Shown: positions 44,117 through 54,173, counted from the first letter of the stretch. The stretch is DNA of 64,000 nt from Streptomyces clavifer (GCA_014651175.1 BMWJ01000006.1:434001-498000), one strand, 5' to 3'. Translations and numbers: made by a program. Notes: generated by a model from the letters alone, not told the origin.

Positions 44117-44616
44117 GTGCGTACCTCCCACAATGAGTCCCTCGCGCTCGGCAGACCTGCGGAGGCGCCTGTTCCGCCCCCTCGGGCCCGGCATCGACGG
44201 GCGAGTGAGCCGTCAGCGTACGCGAGTTCCCCGTGGTCACACGTGGTCCATCTCATACCGTCGCCCGCCCTGGAGTGTGTCGTACGCCACTGCGGACCCC
44301 TCGGCCGGGGCCCCTGCCGACCTGCCGCGACGACGGGGGAACGGTGCGGTGGCGGCCGTCGGCCACGCGCCCGGAGGGCGGCCGGGCGCACCCCCGCAAT
44401 CGCCGGTCGAATGCGTTCCGGCACCGCACCAGGTCATTTCATCGACGATCAAACATTCCTGCGAATTCACGCCCCGGTAAATGCCCGGCAAGCCCGATCC
44501 GATTCCCTGCGGCGCGTCGAATGGATACCGGTCCGAGACGAAGTCCACATCACATCGTCATCACAAAGACGCGGGATCGGCCGGATCCCACGCTCACTCG
44601 CTGTAACGTCCTTTGC
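44117..44616. other. Divergent intergenic region
   Basis: 500 nt between the MFS and PAP2 genes. Apart from a TAACGT (44604-44609) that fits a -10 for leaderless transcription of the PAP2 gene, I see no gene, repeat or hairpin. Confidence 0.45.
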
Positions 44617-45666
44617 GTGCGTACCGACATCTTTGCCCGTCTGGACCGGGAGCCGGAACCGCCGAAGATAGAGATCCCGCGGATGAGTCGTCACCGCATC
44701 GCTCTCTTCGGCGGGACTTTGGCGTTCTATCTCGCCATCGTCGTCGCCGTGCTCGTCTCGTCCTGGCTGGTGGCTCTCGACTGGAAGGTCATGCTGTTCC
44801 GGCCCTATCAGCAGTGGCCCGAACTGCACGCCTTCCTCGACTACTACGTCGTGCTCGGCCAGCGCGGCCCCACGGCCGTGATGGTCGCGTCCTGGCTCGG
44901 CTGGCGCTCCTGGCGCCAGCACACGCTGCGCCCCCTGCTCACGCTGGGCACCTCGCTGCTGCTGCTCAACGTGACGGTCGGTGCGGTCAAGTTCGGCCTG
45001 GGGCGCCTCGGCCCGCACTACGCCACCCAGATCGGGTCGGCGGAGCTCTTCGCCGGCGGCGATATATTTCCTTCGGGTCACACCGCCAATGCCGTGGTGA
45101 CCTGGGGAATCCTCGCCTACCTGGCCACCACTCCGCGTGCCAGGCGCTATCTGTCGGCCCTCTCGGCGTTCGTGTCCCTGGGCGTGGGCCTCACGACCGT
45201 CTACATCGGGACGCACTGGCTCAGCGACGTGCTGCTGGGCTGGGCGGCCGGTCTGCTGATCATGTTGGCGCTGCCCTGGTTCGAGCCGCTGATCACGCGC
45301 GCGGAGACCTGGATCCTGTCGGTGCGTGCGCGCTGGCGGGTCCGCCTCGGGCTGCGCAGGCCCGCCCCCGGCGGTCCGGGCTCCCCCGCCCCCGTCGTAC
45401 TGCCGCAGTCGCTGAGCGGCACCAGCAACAGCACCGGCACCGGCATCACGGACGCCGAGAAGAGCTGCCCGGCACCCGAGACGTCCGGAAGCGTCGCCCA
45501 CACGGGCGCGGGCGGCCGGACACGGGCGCACTCCCCGCACGCGGTGCGTTCGGAGCGGGCGCCCCTCACCCCGGCGGGCTCCCGCCGCCCCCCGCACGCG
45601 GACCGCGCCGCCCGGGGCGGCACGGCTCCGGCCCACCCGGTGACGGGCGGCCCGGTCGCCCCCTGA
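44617..45666 (+). CDS. PAP2-family membrane phosphatase
   Basis: 349 aa from the GTG at 44617, 7 nt after a TAACGT -10, so probably leaderless. Six helices and the three PAP2 motifs are present: KFGLGRLGP, FPSGHT and TTVYIGTHWLSDV. These form the vanadate-type phosphatase site facing outside and act on lipid phosphates such as phosphatidate or undecaprenyl pyrophosphate. The C-terminal 110 residues are disordered, rich in Pro, Arg and Ala, and not part of the family core. Confidence 0.9.
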   Translation: MRTDIFARLDREPEPPKIEIPRMSRHRIALFGGTLAFYLAIVVAVLVSSWLVALDWKVMLFRPYQQWPELHAFLDYYVVLGQRGPTAVMVASWLGWRSWRQHTLRPLLTLGTSLLLLNVTVGAVKFGLGRLGPHYATQIGSAELFAGGDIFPSGHTANAVVTWGILAYLATTPRARRYLSALSAFVSLGVGLTTVYIGTHWLSDVLLGWAAGLLIMLALPWFEPLITRAETWILSVRARWRVRLGLRRPAPGGPGSPAPVVLPQSLSGTSNSTGTGITDAEKSCPAPETSGSVAHTGAGGRTRAHSPHAVRSERAPLTPAGSRRPPHADRAARGGTAPAHPVTGGPVAP

Positions 45667-45725
45667 CCTGCGGGGACGGAGCGCACGACCTGCGGGGACG
45701 CTGCGCACGGGCGCTCGGACGCATG

Positions 45726-45757
45726 GCGAAGGCCCCGACGGACGTCGGGGCCTTCGC
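45726..45757. terminator. Bidirectional terminator
   Basis: Perfect 14-bp inverted repeat with a GGAC loop (arms 45726-45739 and 45744-45757) between convergent stops at 45666 and 45773. Confidence 0.78.
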
Positions 45758-45772
45758 TCCATCAGGGGTGTG

Positions 45773-45988
45773 TCAGCCGACCCAGCAGCGGGTCACGGTG
45801 GACGCGTCGACTTCGAAGTTGATCCGCCCGCCACGGAACTCCATGGTGATGACCGTGCCCGGCGGGAGAGACCGGACCGTGCTCCAGCCACGCGCTCTGG
45901 CCTGCCTCTCGGCGGCCTCGGCATCGAGTCCGACATACGACTCCGGGGCGTCGTCCGGCTGGGCGGGAGGGCTCGGTATGGGTGCCAT
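45773..45988 (-). CDS. I78-family peptidase inhibitor-like small protein
   Basis: 71 aa from the ATG at 45988; a GTG at 45997 would add three residues. A TACGGT on the minus strand 7 nt before the ATG suggests leaderless transcription. The sequence LDAEAAERQARARGWST followed by VITMEFRGGRINFEVD matches the compact potato-inhibitor-like I78 fold, in which the central acidic/aromatic loop blocks serine proteases. No signal peptide is visible, so a cytosolic role is likely. Confidence 0.75.
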   Translation of the reverse strand: MAPIPSPPAQPDDAPESYVGLDAEAAERQARARGWSTVRSLPPGTVITMEFRGGRINFEVDASTVTRCWVG

Positions 45989-46502
45989 ACCCCTCACCGT
46001 AGGCGCCCCCGCTCCGTGACGGAAGCCGGGGTGACAGCCCTCGGCGGCGCATCCCCATGTACCCCGGCGGTCACGCTTGTGTCACAGCATCCCCACACGC
46101 GTTTACGCCGCCCCTCTTCACCCGGACGGGCGGTCCAGGTGTACGGAAAAAGAATTGCGGGCTTCTCACCGAATGCCGCGAGGCGTCCGCACGGAGTGAT
46201 ATCAACGAGCGCGGGACATGGGGTGGTGCGCGCCTTCCGAGAAAGGCGGGAGGTATGCGGACAGGCGCACCCCCGGAATTCACGCACTTTATGCAGATCT
46301 TATCTGTGGCCCGCGACACTCCCTGCCGCGTGCGCCGGGCCCCTTGCCTCCGGGCCCCTTGCCTCCGGAGCTCGCAGGCGGCCGGACCATCCGGAATCGA
46401 ACGATCCGGGATACCTCCGGGTTCGCACCACCCGGAGGACCCGAAGGACCCGGACGCCCTTCCGTGGACCGGCGGACCGGCGGAGCGGCCGGGCGGGCGC
46501 CG
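45989..46502. other. Non-coding region with a 15-bp direct repeat
   Basis: 514 nt between the I78 start and the glycosyltransferase stop. CCGGGCCCCTTGCCT occurs twice in tandem (46335-46349, 46350-46364) with a partial third copy. No credible ORF or RNA was recognised. Confidence 0.45.
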
Positions 46503-47786
46503 TCAGCCCGACTTCCTCCCCCGGAGAGCATCGGCGGTCCGGTAGCGCAGGGCGTACGCCCCGTCCAGCACGGTGCCCCGGGAGCGGTGCAGCGCGGTGC
46601 GCAGGGCGCTCCGCGAGCGGCGGCCCCCGCCGCGCGCGGCCAGGTCCGAGAAGAGCGACTCGTGCCGCTCCGCGATCGGCGCCGGGTCGAACCGTTCCGA
46701 CGAGGCCAGGGCGGCCCGCCCCATCCGGCGCCGCAGCTCGTCGTCGTCGATCAGGGCGAGCAGGGCGTCGGCGAAGGCGCCGGTGTCACCGAGCGGCACG
46801 AGCCGCCCGTCCGTGCCGTCGTCGATGATCTCGGCCGGACCGTGCGGGCAGTCGGTCGCGACGACCGGCACCCCGCAGCGCATCGCCTCCACGATCGTCA
46901 TACCGAACGACTCCCGCTCGGAGGTGACGGCCGCGATGGAGCCCTTGGGCCATTCCCGCTCCATCGGGTGGACCGACCCCATGAGGTGGACCCTGTCCCG
47001 CAGTCCGAGCGTGTCGACGAGCTCGCGCAGTGCCTGCTGCTCGTTGCCCGTCGCGTCACCGCCGCCGTAGATCCGCAGCCGCCACTCGGGCCGGGCCGCG
47101 GCGACCCGGGCGAAGGCCCGGACCAGTACGTCGTAGCGCTTCACCCGGTGCAGCCGGCCCGCGGCCACGATCCACTTGGCGTCACCTGCGGCGGGCTCGC
47201 CGGCGGGCTCCGGCACACTGTTCGGGATGACCTCCACCCGTACGCCGGGCAGCCGCAGTCCGGTCCGGTAGGCGCGCGCGTCGGCCTCGGTGACGGTCGT
47301 GACCGCGTCGAGGAGCCCGTACCGGTGCCCTATCTCCCGCCGGAGCCGGTAGCTGTGACTGTCGAGGGTGAGGTGCTCCTGCCCGACGCGTACCGGGCCG
47401 CGCCGCGCCTGCCTGCTGATGTGCACGTTGAGTCCCGGCCGTGTTCCGACGACGACATCGGCCTCCAGAGCTCCCAGATGGGCGGCGATCCGGCTGTCGG
47501 TGAGCCTGCTGTACTGCCGGTGCCTGGTGTCGCCGCGCGGGAACACCCGGGCGGGCACGGCGTGTTCGGCCGCGTCGCCGTCGTAGCCGGCACTCGACCG
47601 GCGCAGGTCGACGAGATGACTCATCCGCACACCGTCGGGCGCACCCAGTGCGGGCGCGTCGCGGTGCCGGAAAACGGAGACGATCTCGACGTCGTGCTGC
47701 TCGGCCAGGGTCGCGGCGAGCGTGAAGGTGGTACGGATCGTTCCCCCGATGCCGTACGCATTGTGGAGCAGAAATGAAAGGTGCAT
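46503..47786 (-). CDS. GT4 family glycosyltransferase
   Basis: 427-aa GT-B fold enzyme. The N-terminal domain begins MHLSFLLHNAYGIGGTIR (acceptor side, GGT loop). The C-terminal nucleotide-sugar domain shows VAAGRLHRVKRYDVLVRAFA, the E-x7-E motif ERESFGMTIVEAM and GVPVVATDCPHGPAEII. It resembles the mannosyl/glycosyl transferases that act on capsule or cell-wall glycans and teichoic-acid-like polymers. The ATG at 47786 lacks a strong ribosome site. Acceptor and donor are unknown. Confidence 0.88.
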   Translation of the reverse strand: MHLSFLLHNAYGIGGTIRTTFTLAATLAEQHDVEIVSVFRHRDAPALGAPDGVRMSHLVDLRRSSAGYDGDAAEHAVPARVFPRGDTRHRQYSRLTDSRIAAHLGALEADVVVGTRPGLNVHISRQARRGPVRVGQEHLTLDSHSYRLRREIGHRYGLLDAVTTVTEADARAYRTGLRLPGVRVEVIPNSVPEPAGEPAAGDAKWIVAAGRLHRVKRYDVLVRAFARVAAARPEWRLRIYGGGDATGNEQQALRELVDTLGLRDRVHLMGSVHPMEREWPKGSIAAVTSERESFGMTIVEAMRCGVPVVATDCPHGPAEIIDDGTDGRLVPLGDTGAFADALLALIDDDELRRRMGRAALASSERFDPAPIAERHESLFSDLAARGGGRRSRSALRTALHRSRGTVLDGAYALRYRTADALRGRKSG

Positions 47787-48087
47787 TACGTAGTCGTTTC
47801 CCCTGTTCGACTGGTCAGCAACGGACCCTACGCGCCGTCAGGTATACGCACAGACTTCGCACAGGAGTCGTACAGAGCCGTGACAATTCGAACGAACGCC
47901 CGTACCAGGGTGCCCAGTTGACGGAACTCCCGACTCCGGATCGTTTTCACGATCTGTCGACGTATCGGCCCCGCGACACTCCCGCTTTCTCCTCCCGTTT
48001 CGCGCGTGACCCGGGCCCCGGGTTGTCCGTTGTCTCTTCATGAGCCGGGAACCGCCCGGCCCACGCACCGAGTTCGAGGAGCCACCC
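47787..48087. other. Divergent intergenic region
   Basis: 301 nt between the glycosyltransferase and the 260-aa hypothetical gene. Nothing beyond presumed promoters is seen. Confidence 0.4.
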
Positions 48088-48870
48088 GTGCCGCGCATGC
48101 TCGACGTCAGCGAGGACGTACGCGCCGAGATCGGCGATGCCGAAGCCGACCGGCTGCTCGTCGGCGACAGCGCCCCAGGCAGCTACGACTGCACCTCCTG
48201 CCGCACCCCCGGCGACTCCGACCAGGAACGCACGAGCACGGTGCTGTTCGTGGGCGACGAGACCGCCGTGCTCGCCTTCGCCCATGCGACCTGCATCCCC
48301 TCGCAGGTCGTCCGGATCGCGGAGGACCAGCTCCAGGGCGCCGTGCGGTCCATCACCGGCAGCGAGCAGAAGAATCCGGAGGGCCTCATGCCCGAACAGG
48401 CCGTGCTCGGCATCACCAGCGGTCTCGTCCTGATCGAGGACGACCTCCGCCCGGCCCTGGTCGTCGAACCGACCGGGCCCATCGCCCGGCCCGGCACGGA
48501 CGGCCGCGCCGGCGACCAGTTCCTCCAGCTGCTGCTGGAACAGGGCTTCCTGCCCACACCCGACCTGAACCGGCTGCCGGGCGTACTCCCCGGCTGGTCG
48601 GTCCTGCTCGCCATGGGCCAGCTGCACGCCGTGCTGCAGCCGGGCGTCGGCGGCGGGAGCCCGGTCGCGTGGTGGCAGGCCCATGAGCCGCTCCAGGTCA
48701 CCGAAGGGTGGCGGGCCGCAGCGAACAAGTCGCACACCGTGCTCGTCTTCGCCGCCCCGGCGGGCTCGATCGGCCAGCAGCCGCGCGAGGACCTGCTCCG
48801 CGACGCCCTGGACAAGGCCGCGGTGAACGGTCTCCTGGTCGCCGCGTCGATGCCGCTGGCCGGCACCTGA
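48088..48870 (+). CDS. Conserved actinobacterial hypothetical protein
   Basis: 260 aa from a GTG at 48088, 8 nt after CGAGGA. The frame opens earlier, at an ATG at 48040, but that lacks a ribosome site. N-terminal part contains SYDCTSCRTPGD, a single CxxC that might bind zinc, then alternating strands (STVLFVGDETAVLAFAHATC). It has no membrane helix. I do not recognise the family. It lies upstream of another small conserved gene. Confidence 0.75.
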   Translation: MPRMLDVSEDVRAEIGDAEADRLLVGDSAPGSYDCTSCRTPGDSDQERTSTVLFVGDETAVLAFAHATCIPSQVVRIAEDQLQGAVRSITGSEQKNPEGLMPEQAVLGITSGLVLIEDDLRPALVVEPTGPIARPGTDGRAGDQFLQLLLEQGFLPTPDLNRLPGVLPGWSVLLAMGQLHAVLQPGVGGGSPVAWWQAHEPLQVTEGWRAAANKSHTVLVFAAPAGSIGQQPREDLLRDALDKAAVNGLLVAASMPLAGT

Positions 48871-48959
48871 TCGTGCCCGTCCCGCCCTCTCCCGCCCGCC
48901 GAACAGCGTTTTCTCCGCCCGGCCCGCATCCGACGGGCGGTGAGGTCGTTGGCACCTAC

Positions 48960-49313
48960 GTGCACTCATACGACCCTTCCCGCCATCAGCAGAGCCCGAT
49001 CCCGGCCATGCGGCCGTCGCAGGACCCCTCGGGCGGCAGATCCCCCACCCCGATCTACGACGCGCTGTACTCCGAGTACCGGCGGTTGTTCAGGGCGCTT
49101 CCGGGGGACCGGAGCGGTGAGGAGAATCTCGGCTTCAGAACGTTCGGCATCGGGATGCTCAGCAGCCGTGCTCCGCTGGGCGGCCGTACGGCGGCGAACA
49201 GCCGGGGGAGCCAGACCGGGCGCAGTGGGAACCTCGGTTCCTGGCAGCGGGTGGGACGGCATGCCGGGGGCGCCAGGCCCGCAGCTCTGCCCCCCGGATC
49301 CACCGACGCCTGA
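48960..49313 (+). CDS. Small conserved Streptomyces protein
   Basis: 117 aa from a GTG at 48960 (HSYDPSRHQQSPIPAMRPS). The middle part PIYDALYSEYRRLFRALPGDRSGEE looks like a folded amphipathic helix with acidic end; the rest is Gly/Ser/Arg-rich and likely disordered. I recall similar short proteins in other Streptomyces at this location but cannot confirm. Function unknown. Ends just before the strong terminator at 49317. Confidence 0.55.
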   Translation: MHSYDPSRHQQSPIPAMRPSQDPSGGRSPTPIYDALYSEYRRLFRALPGDRSGEENLGFRTFGIGMLSSRAPLGGRTAANSRGSQTGRSGNLGSWQRVGRHAGGARPAALPPGSTDA

Positions 49314-49316
49314 GGG

Positions 49317-49371
49317 CACGGCGAAGCCCCGGACCCCCCGCTCGACGCGGGGGGTCCGGGGCTTCGCCGTG
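49317..49371. terminator. Very long bidirectional terminator beside der
   Basis: A 25-bp perfect inverted repeat with a 5-nt loop (arms 49317-49341 and 49347-49371), 3 nt beyond the der stop. The largest perfect hairpin in the window. Confidence 0.85.
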
Positions 49372-49374
49372 CGC

Positions 49375-50844
49375 CTACTTCTTGCGGCCGCGCTTCTCGC
49401 GCACCCGGACCGAGATGTGCAGCGGCGTGCCCTCGAAGCCGAACTCCTCGCGCAGGCGGCGCTCGACGAAGCGGCGGTAGCCGTGCTCCAGGAAGCCGGA
49501 GGCGAAGAGCACGAACCGCGGCGGCTTGATGCCGGCCTGCGTGCCGAAGAGGATGCGGGGCTGCTTGCCGCCGCGCACGGGGTGCGGGTGGGAGGCGACG
49601 ATCTCGCCCAGGAAGGCGTTCAGCCGGCCGGTGGGGACGCGGGTCTCCCAGCCCCCGATCGCGGTCTCGATCGCCGGGACCAGCTTCTCCATGTGGCGGC
49701 CGGTGACGGCCGAGACGTTGACGCGCGGAGCCCAGGCGACCTGCGCGAGCTCCGTGTCGATCTCCCGCTCCAGGTAGTAGCGGCGCTCCTCGTCGAGGGT
49801 GTCCCACTTGTTGAAGGCGAGCACGATCGCACGGCCCGCTTCCACGGCCATCGTGACGATCCGCTGGTCCTGCACGCTGATGGACTCGCTCGAGTCGATC
49901 AGGATGACGGCGACCTCGGCCTTCTCCACGGCGGCCGCGGTACGCAGCGAGGCGTAGTAGTCCGCACCCTCCTGGAGGTGGACCTTCCGGCGGATGCCGG
50001 CCGTGTCGATGAACTTCCAGGTGATGCCGCCGAGCTCGATCAGCTCGTCGACCGGGTCGCGGGTGGTGCCGGCGAGCTCGTTGACGACGACGCGGTCCTC
50101 GTTGGCCACCTTGTTCAGGAGCGAGGACTTGCCGACGTTCGGGCGGCCGATGAGCGCGATGCGGCGCGGGCCGCCGAGGGCGGTGCCGAACGTCTGGGCC
50201 GGGGCCTCGGGCAGCGCCTCCAGCACGGCGTCGAGCATGTCGCCGGTACCGCGGCCGTGCAGCGAGGAGACCGGGTGGGGCTGGCCGAGGCCGAGCGACC
50301 AGAGCGCGGTGGCGTCCGCCTCGCCGCTCTGTCCGTCGACCTTGTTGGCGCACAGGACGACGGGCTTCTTGGCCCGGCGCAGCAGCCTGACGACGGCCTC
50401 GTCGGTGTCGGTCGCGCCGACGGTCGCGTCGACCACGAAGACGACCGCGTCGGCGGTCGAGATCGCGTACTCGGCCTGGGCGGCAACCGCCGCGTCCAGA
50501 CCCAGCACGTCCTGCTCCCAGCCGCCGGTGTCGACGAGCTTGAAGCGGCGGCCGGCCCATTCGGCCTCGTAGGTCACGCGGTCACGGGTGACGCCCGGCT
50601 TGTCCTGCACGACGGCCTCGCGGCGGCCGAGGATGCGGTTCACCAGGGTCGACTTGCCGACGTTGGGGCGGCCGACGACGGCGAGGACCGGAAGGGGGCC
50701 GTGGCCGGCGTCACCGATCGCGCCCTCGACGTCCTCGAGGTCGAACCCCTCCTGCGCGGCGAGCTCCATGAACTCCGCGTACTCGGCATCGCCAAGTGCT
50801 CCGTGCTCGTGGTCCGAGCCGTCGGAGTGAATCTGGTCGTTCAT
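49375..50844 (-). CDS. der: Ribosome assembly GTPase Der (EngA)
   Basis: 489-aa essential GTPase that assists 50S subunit maturation. Two G domains in tandem, each with GRPNVGKS (first about residue 57, second about residue 230), DTGGWE/DTAGIR G3 motifs and NKVD/NKWD G4 motifs. A KH-like domain (about 395-489) ends with the basic tail REKRGRKK. An N-terminal acidic extension of about 50 residues is typical of actinobacterial Der. The ATG at 50844 follows GAGGGAAC. Confidence 0.96.
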   Translation of the reverse strand: MNDQIHSDGSDHEHGALGDAEYAEFMELAAQEGFDLEDVEGAIGDAGHGPLPVLAVVGRPNVGKSTLVNRILGRREAVVQDKPGVTRDRVTYEAEWAGRRFKLVDTGGWEQDVLGLDAAVAAQAEYAISTADAVVFVVDATVGATDTDEAVVRLLRRAKKPVVLCANKVDGQSGEADATALWSLGLGQPHPVSSLHGRGTGDMLDAVLEALPEAPAQTFGTALGGPRRIALIGRPNVGKSSLLNKVANEDRVVVNELAGTTRDPVDELIELGGITWKFIDTAGIRRKVHLQEGADYYASLRTAAAVEKAEVAVILIDSSESISVQDQRIVTMAVEAGRAIVLAFNKWDTLDEERRYYLEREIDTELAQVAWAPRVNVSAVTGRHMEKLVPAIETAIGGWETRVPTGRLNAFLGEIVASHPHPVRGGKQPRILFGTQAGIKPPRFVLFASGFLEHGYRRFVERRLREEFGFEGTPLHISVRVREKRGRKK

Positions 50845-51068
50845 GAAGTCCGTTCCCTCTTTGCATCATCATCGATGGGCCGCGATCGCGCGGCCCACTA
50901 CTCAAGTCTCGCAGGCCCTGCCGTCAAACTACCGCCGTCCGGCCGGAGCCCGGGCCGCCCGGCGTCCGGTGCGTGCTGCCGCACGGCGGAGGAACCTCCT
51001 CGCACGGGCCGCGCCCGGACGGCTCCGGCCACGCGGCAGGGTGCGCGCCGGGCGTCATGCGGCGGGTG

Positions 51069-51743
51069 TCACTCCGCCGGCGGGTCCTGGCGCCCGGTGA
51101 GGCGCCTGGCGTGCTCCAGGTGCGCGGACAGCTCTCCCTGGATCCGGAGCGTCGCCTCGTCCAGCACCTTCCTGGTGCGCCGTCCGCTGCCGTCACCGGC
51201 CTGGAAGGCGTCCCCGAAGACGACGTCCACCCGGCTGCGCAGCGGGGGCAGCGCCGGTATCAGCCGTCCGCGACGCCCGGTGCTTCCCAGGACCGCCACG
51301 GGGACGATCGGCGCCCCGCCGCGCACCGCGAAGTACGCGAGTCCGGCCCGCAGGGAGGCGAAGTCGCCCTCGCCCCTGGTGCCCTCGGGGAAGATCCCGA
51401 GGACCCCGCCGTCCTCCAGCACGCCCAGCGCGTGGGTGATGGCGGTGCGGTCGACGGTCGCACGGTCCACCTTGAGCTGACCGATTCCGCGCAGGAACGG
51501 GTCGAGGGGACCGACGAACGCCTCCTTCTTGATCAGGAAGTGGACGGGCCGGGGCGCGGTGCCCATCAGCATCGGACCGTCGATGTTGTGTGCGTGGTTC
51601 ACGGCGAGTATGACGGGTCCGCTGGTGGGTACCCGCCACGCACCGAGCACACGGGGCCGGAACAGCCCGTACATGAGCCCGATGCCGATCCCGCGCCCGA
51701 CGGCCGCTCCGCGCAGCGTGGGAGCGGCGGTGGCTTCGGTCAC
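51069..51743 (-). CDS. plsC: 1-acylglycerol-3-phosphate acyltransferase (PlsC family)
   Basis: 224 aa from a GTG at 51743 that overlaps the cmk stop (GTGA). Acyltransferase motifs: NHAHNID (HxxxxD), GQLKVDR and FPEGTRGEG. A single N-terminal amphipathic/hydrophobic stretch. It makes phosphatidate, or a related lipid, at the membrane. It belongs to a cmk-plsC pair common in actinobacteria; the link to Der may be only positional. Confidence 0.9.
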   Translation of the reverse strand: MTEATAAPTLRGAAVGRGIGIGLMYGLFRPRVLGAWRVPTSGPVILAVNHAHNIDGPMLMGTAPRPVHFLIKKEAFVGPLDPFLRGIGQLKVDRATVDRTAITHALGVLEDGGVLGIFPEGTRGEGDFASLRAGLAYFAVRGGAPIVPVAVLGSTGRRGRLIPALPPLRSRVDVVFGDAFQAGDGSGRRTRKVLDEATLRIQGELSAHLEHARRLTGRQDPPAE

Positions 51744-52444
51744 TTCACGGCCCGCTTCTCCCCGACGAGGGTGACGACGCACTCGATGACCTGCTGAAGG
51801 GTCAGGTCGGTGGTGTCCACCTCGACCGCGTCCCCGGCCTTGGCCAGGGGCGAGGTCTTCCGGCCCGAGTCGGCCGCGTCCCGCTTGATCAGTGCTTCCT
51901 TGGTGGTGGCGAGGTCGGAACCCTTGACCTCACCGCTGCGACGGGCGGCACGCGCCTCCGGGGAGGCGGTCAGGAAGATCTTTATGTCGGCGTCGGGCAG
52001 CACGGTCGTGCCGATGTCACGGCCCTCGACGACGATGCCCCGCTCGGCGTCCGCGGCGATCGAGCGCTGCAGTTCCGTGATCAGCGTGCGCACCTCGGGG
52101 ACGGCGCTGACGGCGCTGACCTTGGAGGTGACCTCCTGGGTGCGGATCGGACCGGAGGCGTCCTCGCCGTCGACGGTGATCGTCGGGGCGGCCGGGTCCG
52201 TGCCGGAGACGATGACGGGCTTGGCCGCCGCGGTGGCGATCTCCGCCGGGTTGCCCACGTCGATGCCGTTGTTCAGCATCCACCACGTGATGGCCCGGTA
52301 CTGGGCGCCGGTGTCCAGGTAGCTCAGGCCGAGCTGGGTGGCGACGGCCTTGGAGGTGCTCGACTTGCCGGTGCCGGAGGGCCCGTCGATGGCGACGATC
52401 ACTGCGGCCGGGGCGGTCCGGGCGGCGGCGCTTACGGTTTCCAC
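51740..52444 (-). CDS. cmk: Cytidylate kinase
   Basis: 234-aa CMP/dCMP kinase (CMP + ATP to CDP). P-loop IDGPSGTGKSS near residue 20, YLDTGAQYRA (substrate-binding Tyr/Arg), the family's GRDIGT motif and the CMP insert (about 75-120). I prefer the GTG at 52444 (VETVSAA), because the GTG at 52456 touches its own ribosome site. Overlaps plsC by 4 nt. Confidence 0.94.
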   Translation of the reverse strand: METVSAAARTAPAAVIVAIDGPSGTGKSSTSKAVATQLGLSYLDTGAQYRAITWWMLNNGIDVGNPAEIATAAAKPVIVSGTDPAAPTITVDGEDASGPIRTQEVTSKVSAVSAVPEVRTLITELQRSIAADAERGIVVEGRDIGTTVLPDADIKIFLTASPEARAARRSGEVKGSDLATTKEALIKRDAADSGRKTSPLAKAGDAVEVDTTDLTLQQVIECVVTLVGEKRAVK

Positions 52445-52693
52445 GGTGGTGGACACCTTCCTGGTACACGGGGTGGGCGGAGCGGGCCACGGGACGGCCT
52501 CCCCCAAGGTTACCGAGTGCGCGCGGGGGCCTCGCACCCCTGTCGGCCCCGTCCCGCCGGGGGCTTCCGTACGGATCGGGCCGGACGAGGGGGCGGGGTC
52601 CGGTGCCGTGCGCCGCGGGGCGCGGGAGGGAGGCCGGACCGTGCCGGGCGGCACCGCCGCGAGGTGCGGTGCCGGCCCGGCACGATCCGGGAC

Positions 52694-53779
52694 CTACGGG
52701 CGGATCGACCAGCCCCGGTCGCCGAGCGCCGCGCTCAGTACGGGCGCCGCGCTCGGCTCGACCATCAGCTGGACCAGTCCGGCCTGCTGACCGGTGGCGT
52801 GCTCGATGCGTACGTCCTCGATGTTGACCCCGGCCAGTCCGGCGTCGGCGAAGATCCTGGCCAGTTCGCCGGGCCGGTCACTGATGAGCACGGCCACGAT
52901 CTCGTAGGACGCCGGGGCGGCGCCGTGCTTGCCCGGCACCCTGACCCGGCCGGCGTTGCCGCGGCGCAGGACGCCCTCGATGCCTTCGGTTCCCGCGCGG
53001 CGTTCGTCCTCGTCGGCGGACTGGAGGCCGCGCAGCGCCCGTACCGTCTCGTCGAGGTCGGTGGCGACGCCCGCCAGGACGTCGGCGACCGGGCCGGGGT
53101 TGGCGGAGAGGATCTCCACCCACATCCGCGGGTCGGACGCGGCGATCCGCGTGACGTCCCTGATCCCCTGGCCGCACAGGCGCACGGCGGTCTCGTCGGC
53201 CTCCTCCAGCCGGGCGGCGACCATCGAGGAGATCAGCTGCGGGGTGTGGGAGACCAGGGCCACGGCGCGGTCGTGGGCGTCGGCGTCCATGACGACCGGG
53301 ACCGCGCGGCAGAGCGCGACCAGTTCGAGGGCCAGGTTGAGGACCTCGGTGTCGGTGTCCCGGGTCGGGGTGAGGACCCATGGGCGGCCCTCGAAGAGGT
53401 CGGCGGTGGCCGCGAGGGGACCGGACCGCTCCTTGCCGGCCATGGGATGCGTACCGATGTACGGGGTGAGGTCGACGCCGAGGGCCTCCAGCTCGCGGCG
53501 CGGACCCCCCTTGACGCTGGCCACGTCCAGGTAGCCGCGGGCGACTCCGTCGCGCATGGCGTCGGCCAGGACGGAGGCGGTGTACGCCGGCGGTACGGCG
53601 ATGATCGCCAGGTCGACGGGCCCGTCGGGGGCCTCCTCCGTGCCGGCGCCGAGCGCCGCCGCCGTACCGGCCGACGAGGCGTCCCGGTCGACGAGGTGGA
53701 CCCGGATGCCGCGCCCGGCGAGGGCGAGGGCCGCGGAGGTGCCGACCAGGCCCGTCCCGATCACGACGGCGGTCCTCAC
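52694..53779 (-). CDS. tyrA: Prephenate dehydrogenase with C-terminal ACT domain
   Basis: 361-aa NAD(P)-dependent enzyme of tyrosine synthesis (prephenate to 4-hydroxyphenylpyruvate). N-terminal Rossmann VIGTGLVGTSAALA, then the catalytic His of GTHPMAGKE and a helical dimer domain. Residues about 290-361 form an ACT domain (SDRPGELARIFADAGLAGVNIED), suggesting feedback regulation by an aromatic amino acid. The GTG at 53779 overlaps the aroH stop (GTGA), so aroH-tyrA are coupled. Confidence 0.94.
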   Translation of the reverse strand: MRTAVVIGTGLVGTSAALALAGRGIRVHLVDRDASSAGTAAALGAGTEEAPDGPVDLAIIAVPPAYTASVLADAMRDGVARGYLDVASVKGGPRRELEALGVDLTPYIGTHPMAGKERSGPLAATADLFEGRPWVLTPTRDTDTEVLNLALELVALCRAVPVVMDADAHDRAVALVSHTPQLISSMVAARLEEADETAVRLCGQGIRDVTRIAASDPRMWVEILSANPGPVADVLAGVATDLDETVRALRGLQSADEDERRAGTEGIEGVLRRGNAGRVRVPGKHGAAPASYEIVAVLISDRPGELARIFADAGLAGVNIEDVRIEHATGQQAGLVQLMVEPSAAPVLSAALGDRGWSIRP

Positions 53780-54138
53780 TGGGCGATGTCCTTGCGGAGG
53801 GCACCGGTGGCGCCGAGGTAGACGTGACTGATCTCCGCCTTGGAGAGGTATGTCTCGACGTGGGCGAGGATGCGGACCACCCGGGGCATGGCCCCGGTGA
53901 TGTCGAGCTCCTGGGCGCAGATCAGCGGTACGTCGACGATGCCCAGGCCCCTCGCCGCGGCGGCCGGGAAGTCGCTGTGCAGGTCGGGGGTGGCAGTGAA
54001 CCAGACGCTGATCAGGTCGTCGGCGACGATCTGGTTGCGCTCGAGGATGGCGGTGAGCAGCGCACCCACCTGCTCGTCCATGTGTCCGGCTTCGTCCCGC
54101 TCCAGCTGGACGGCTCCGCGGACCGCTCGTACCGCCAC
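53776..54138 (-). CDS. aroH: Monofunctional chorismate mutase AroH
   Basis: 120 aa of the trimeric AroH type (chorismate to prephenate), the step just before TyrA. Conserved RAVRGAVQLERDE, TATPDLHSDFPA and VYLGATGALR are seen, including the active-site Arg of the N-terminal motif. GTG start at 54138. First gene of the aroH-tyrA unit. Confidence 0.94.
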   Translation of the reverse strand: MAVRAVRGAVQLERDEAGHMDEQVGALLTAILERNQIVADDLISVWFTATPDLHSDFPAAAARGLGIVDVPLICAQELDITGAMPRVVRILAHVETYLSKAEISHVYLGATGALRKDIAQ

Positions 54139-54173
54139 GTCGTACCTCTCGTTCCCTCGTTCTGCGTGCTCTT

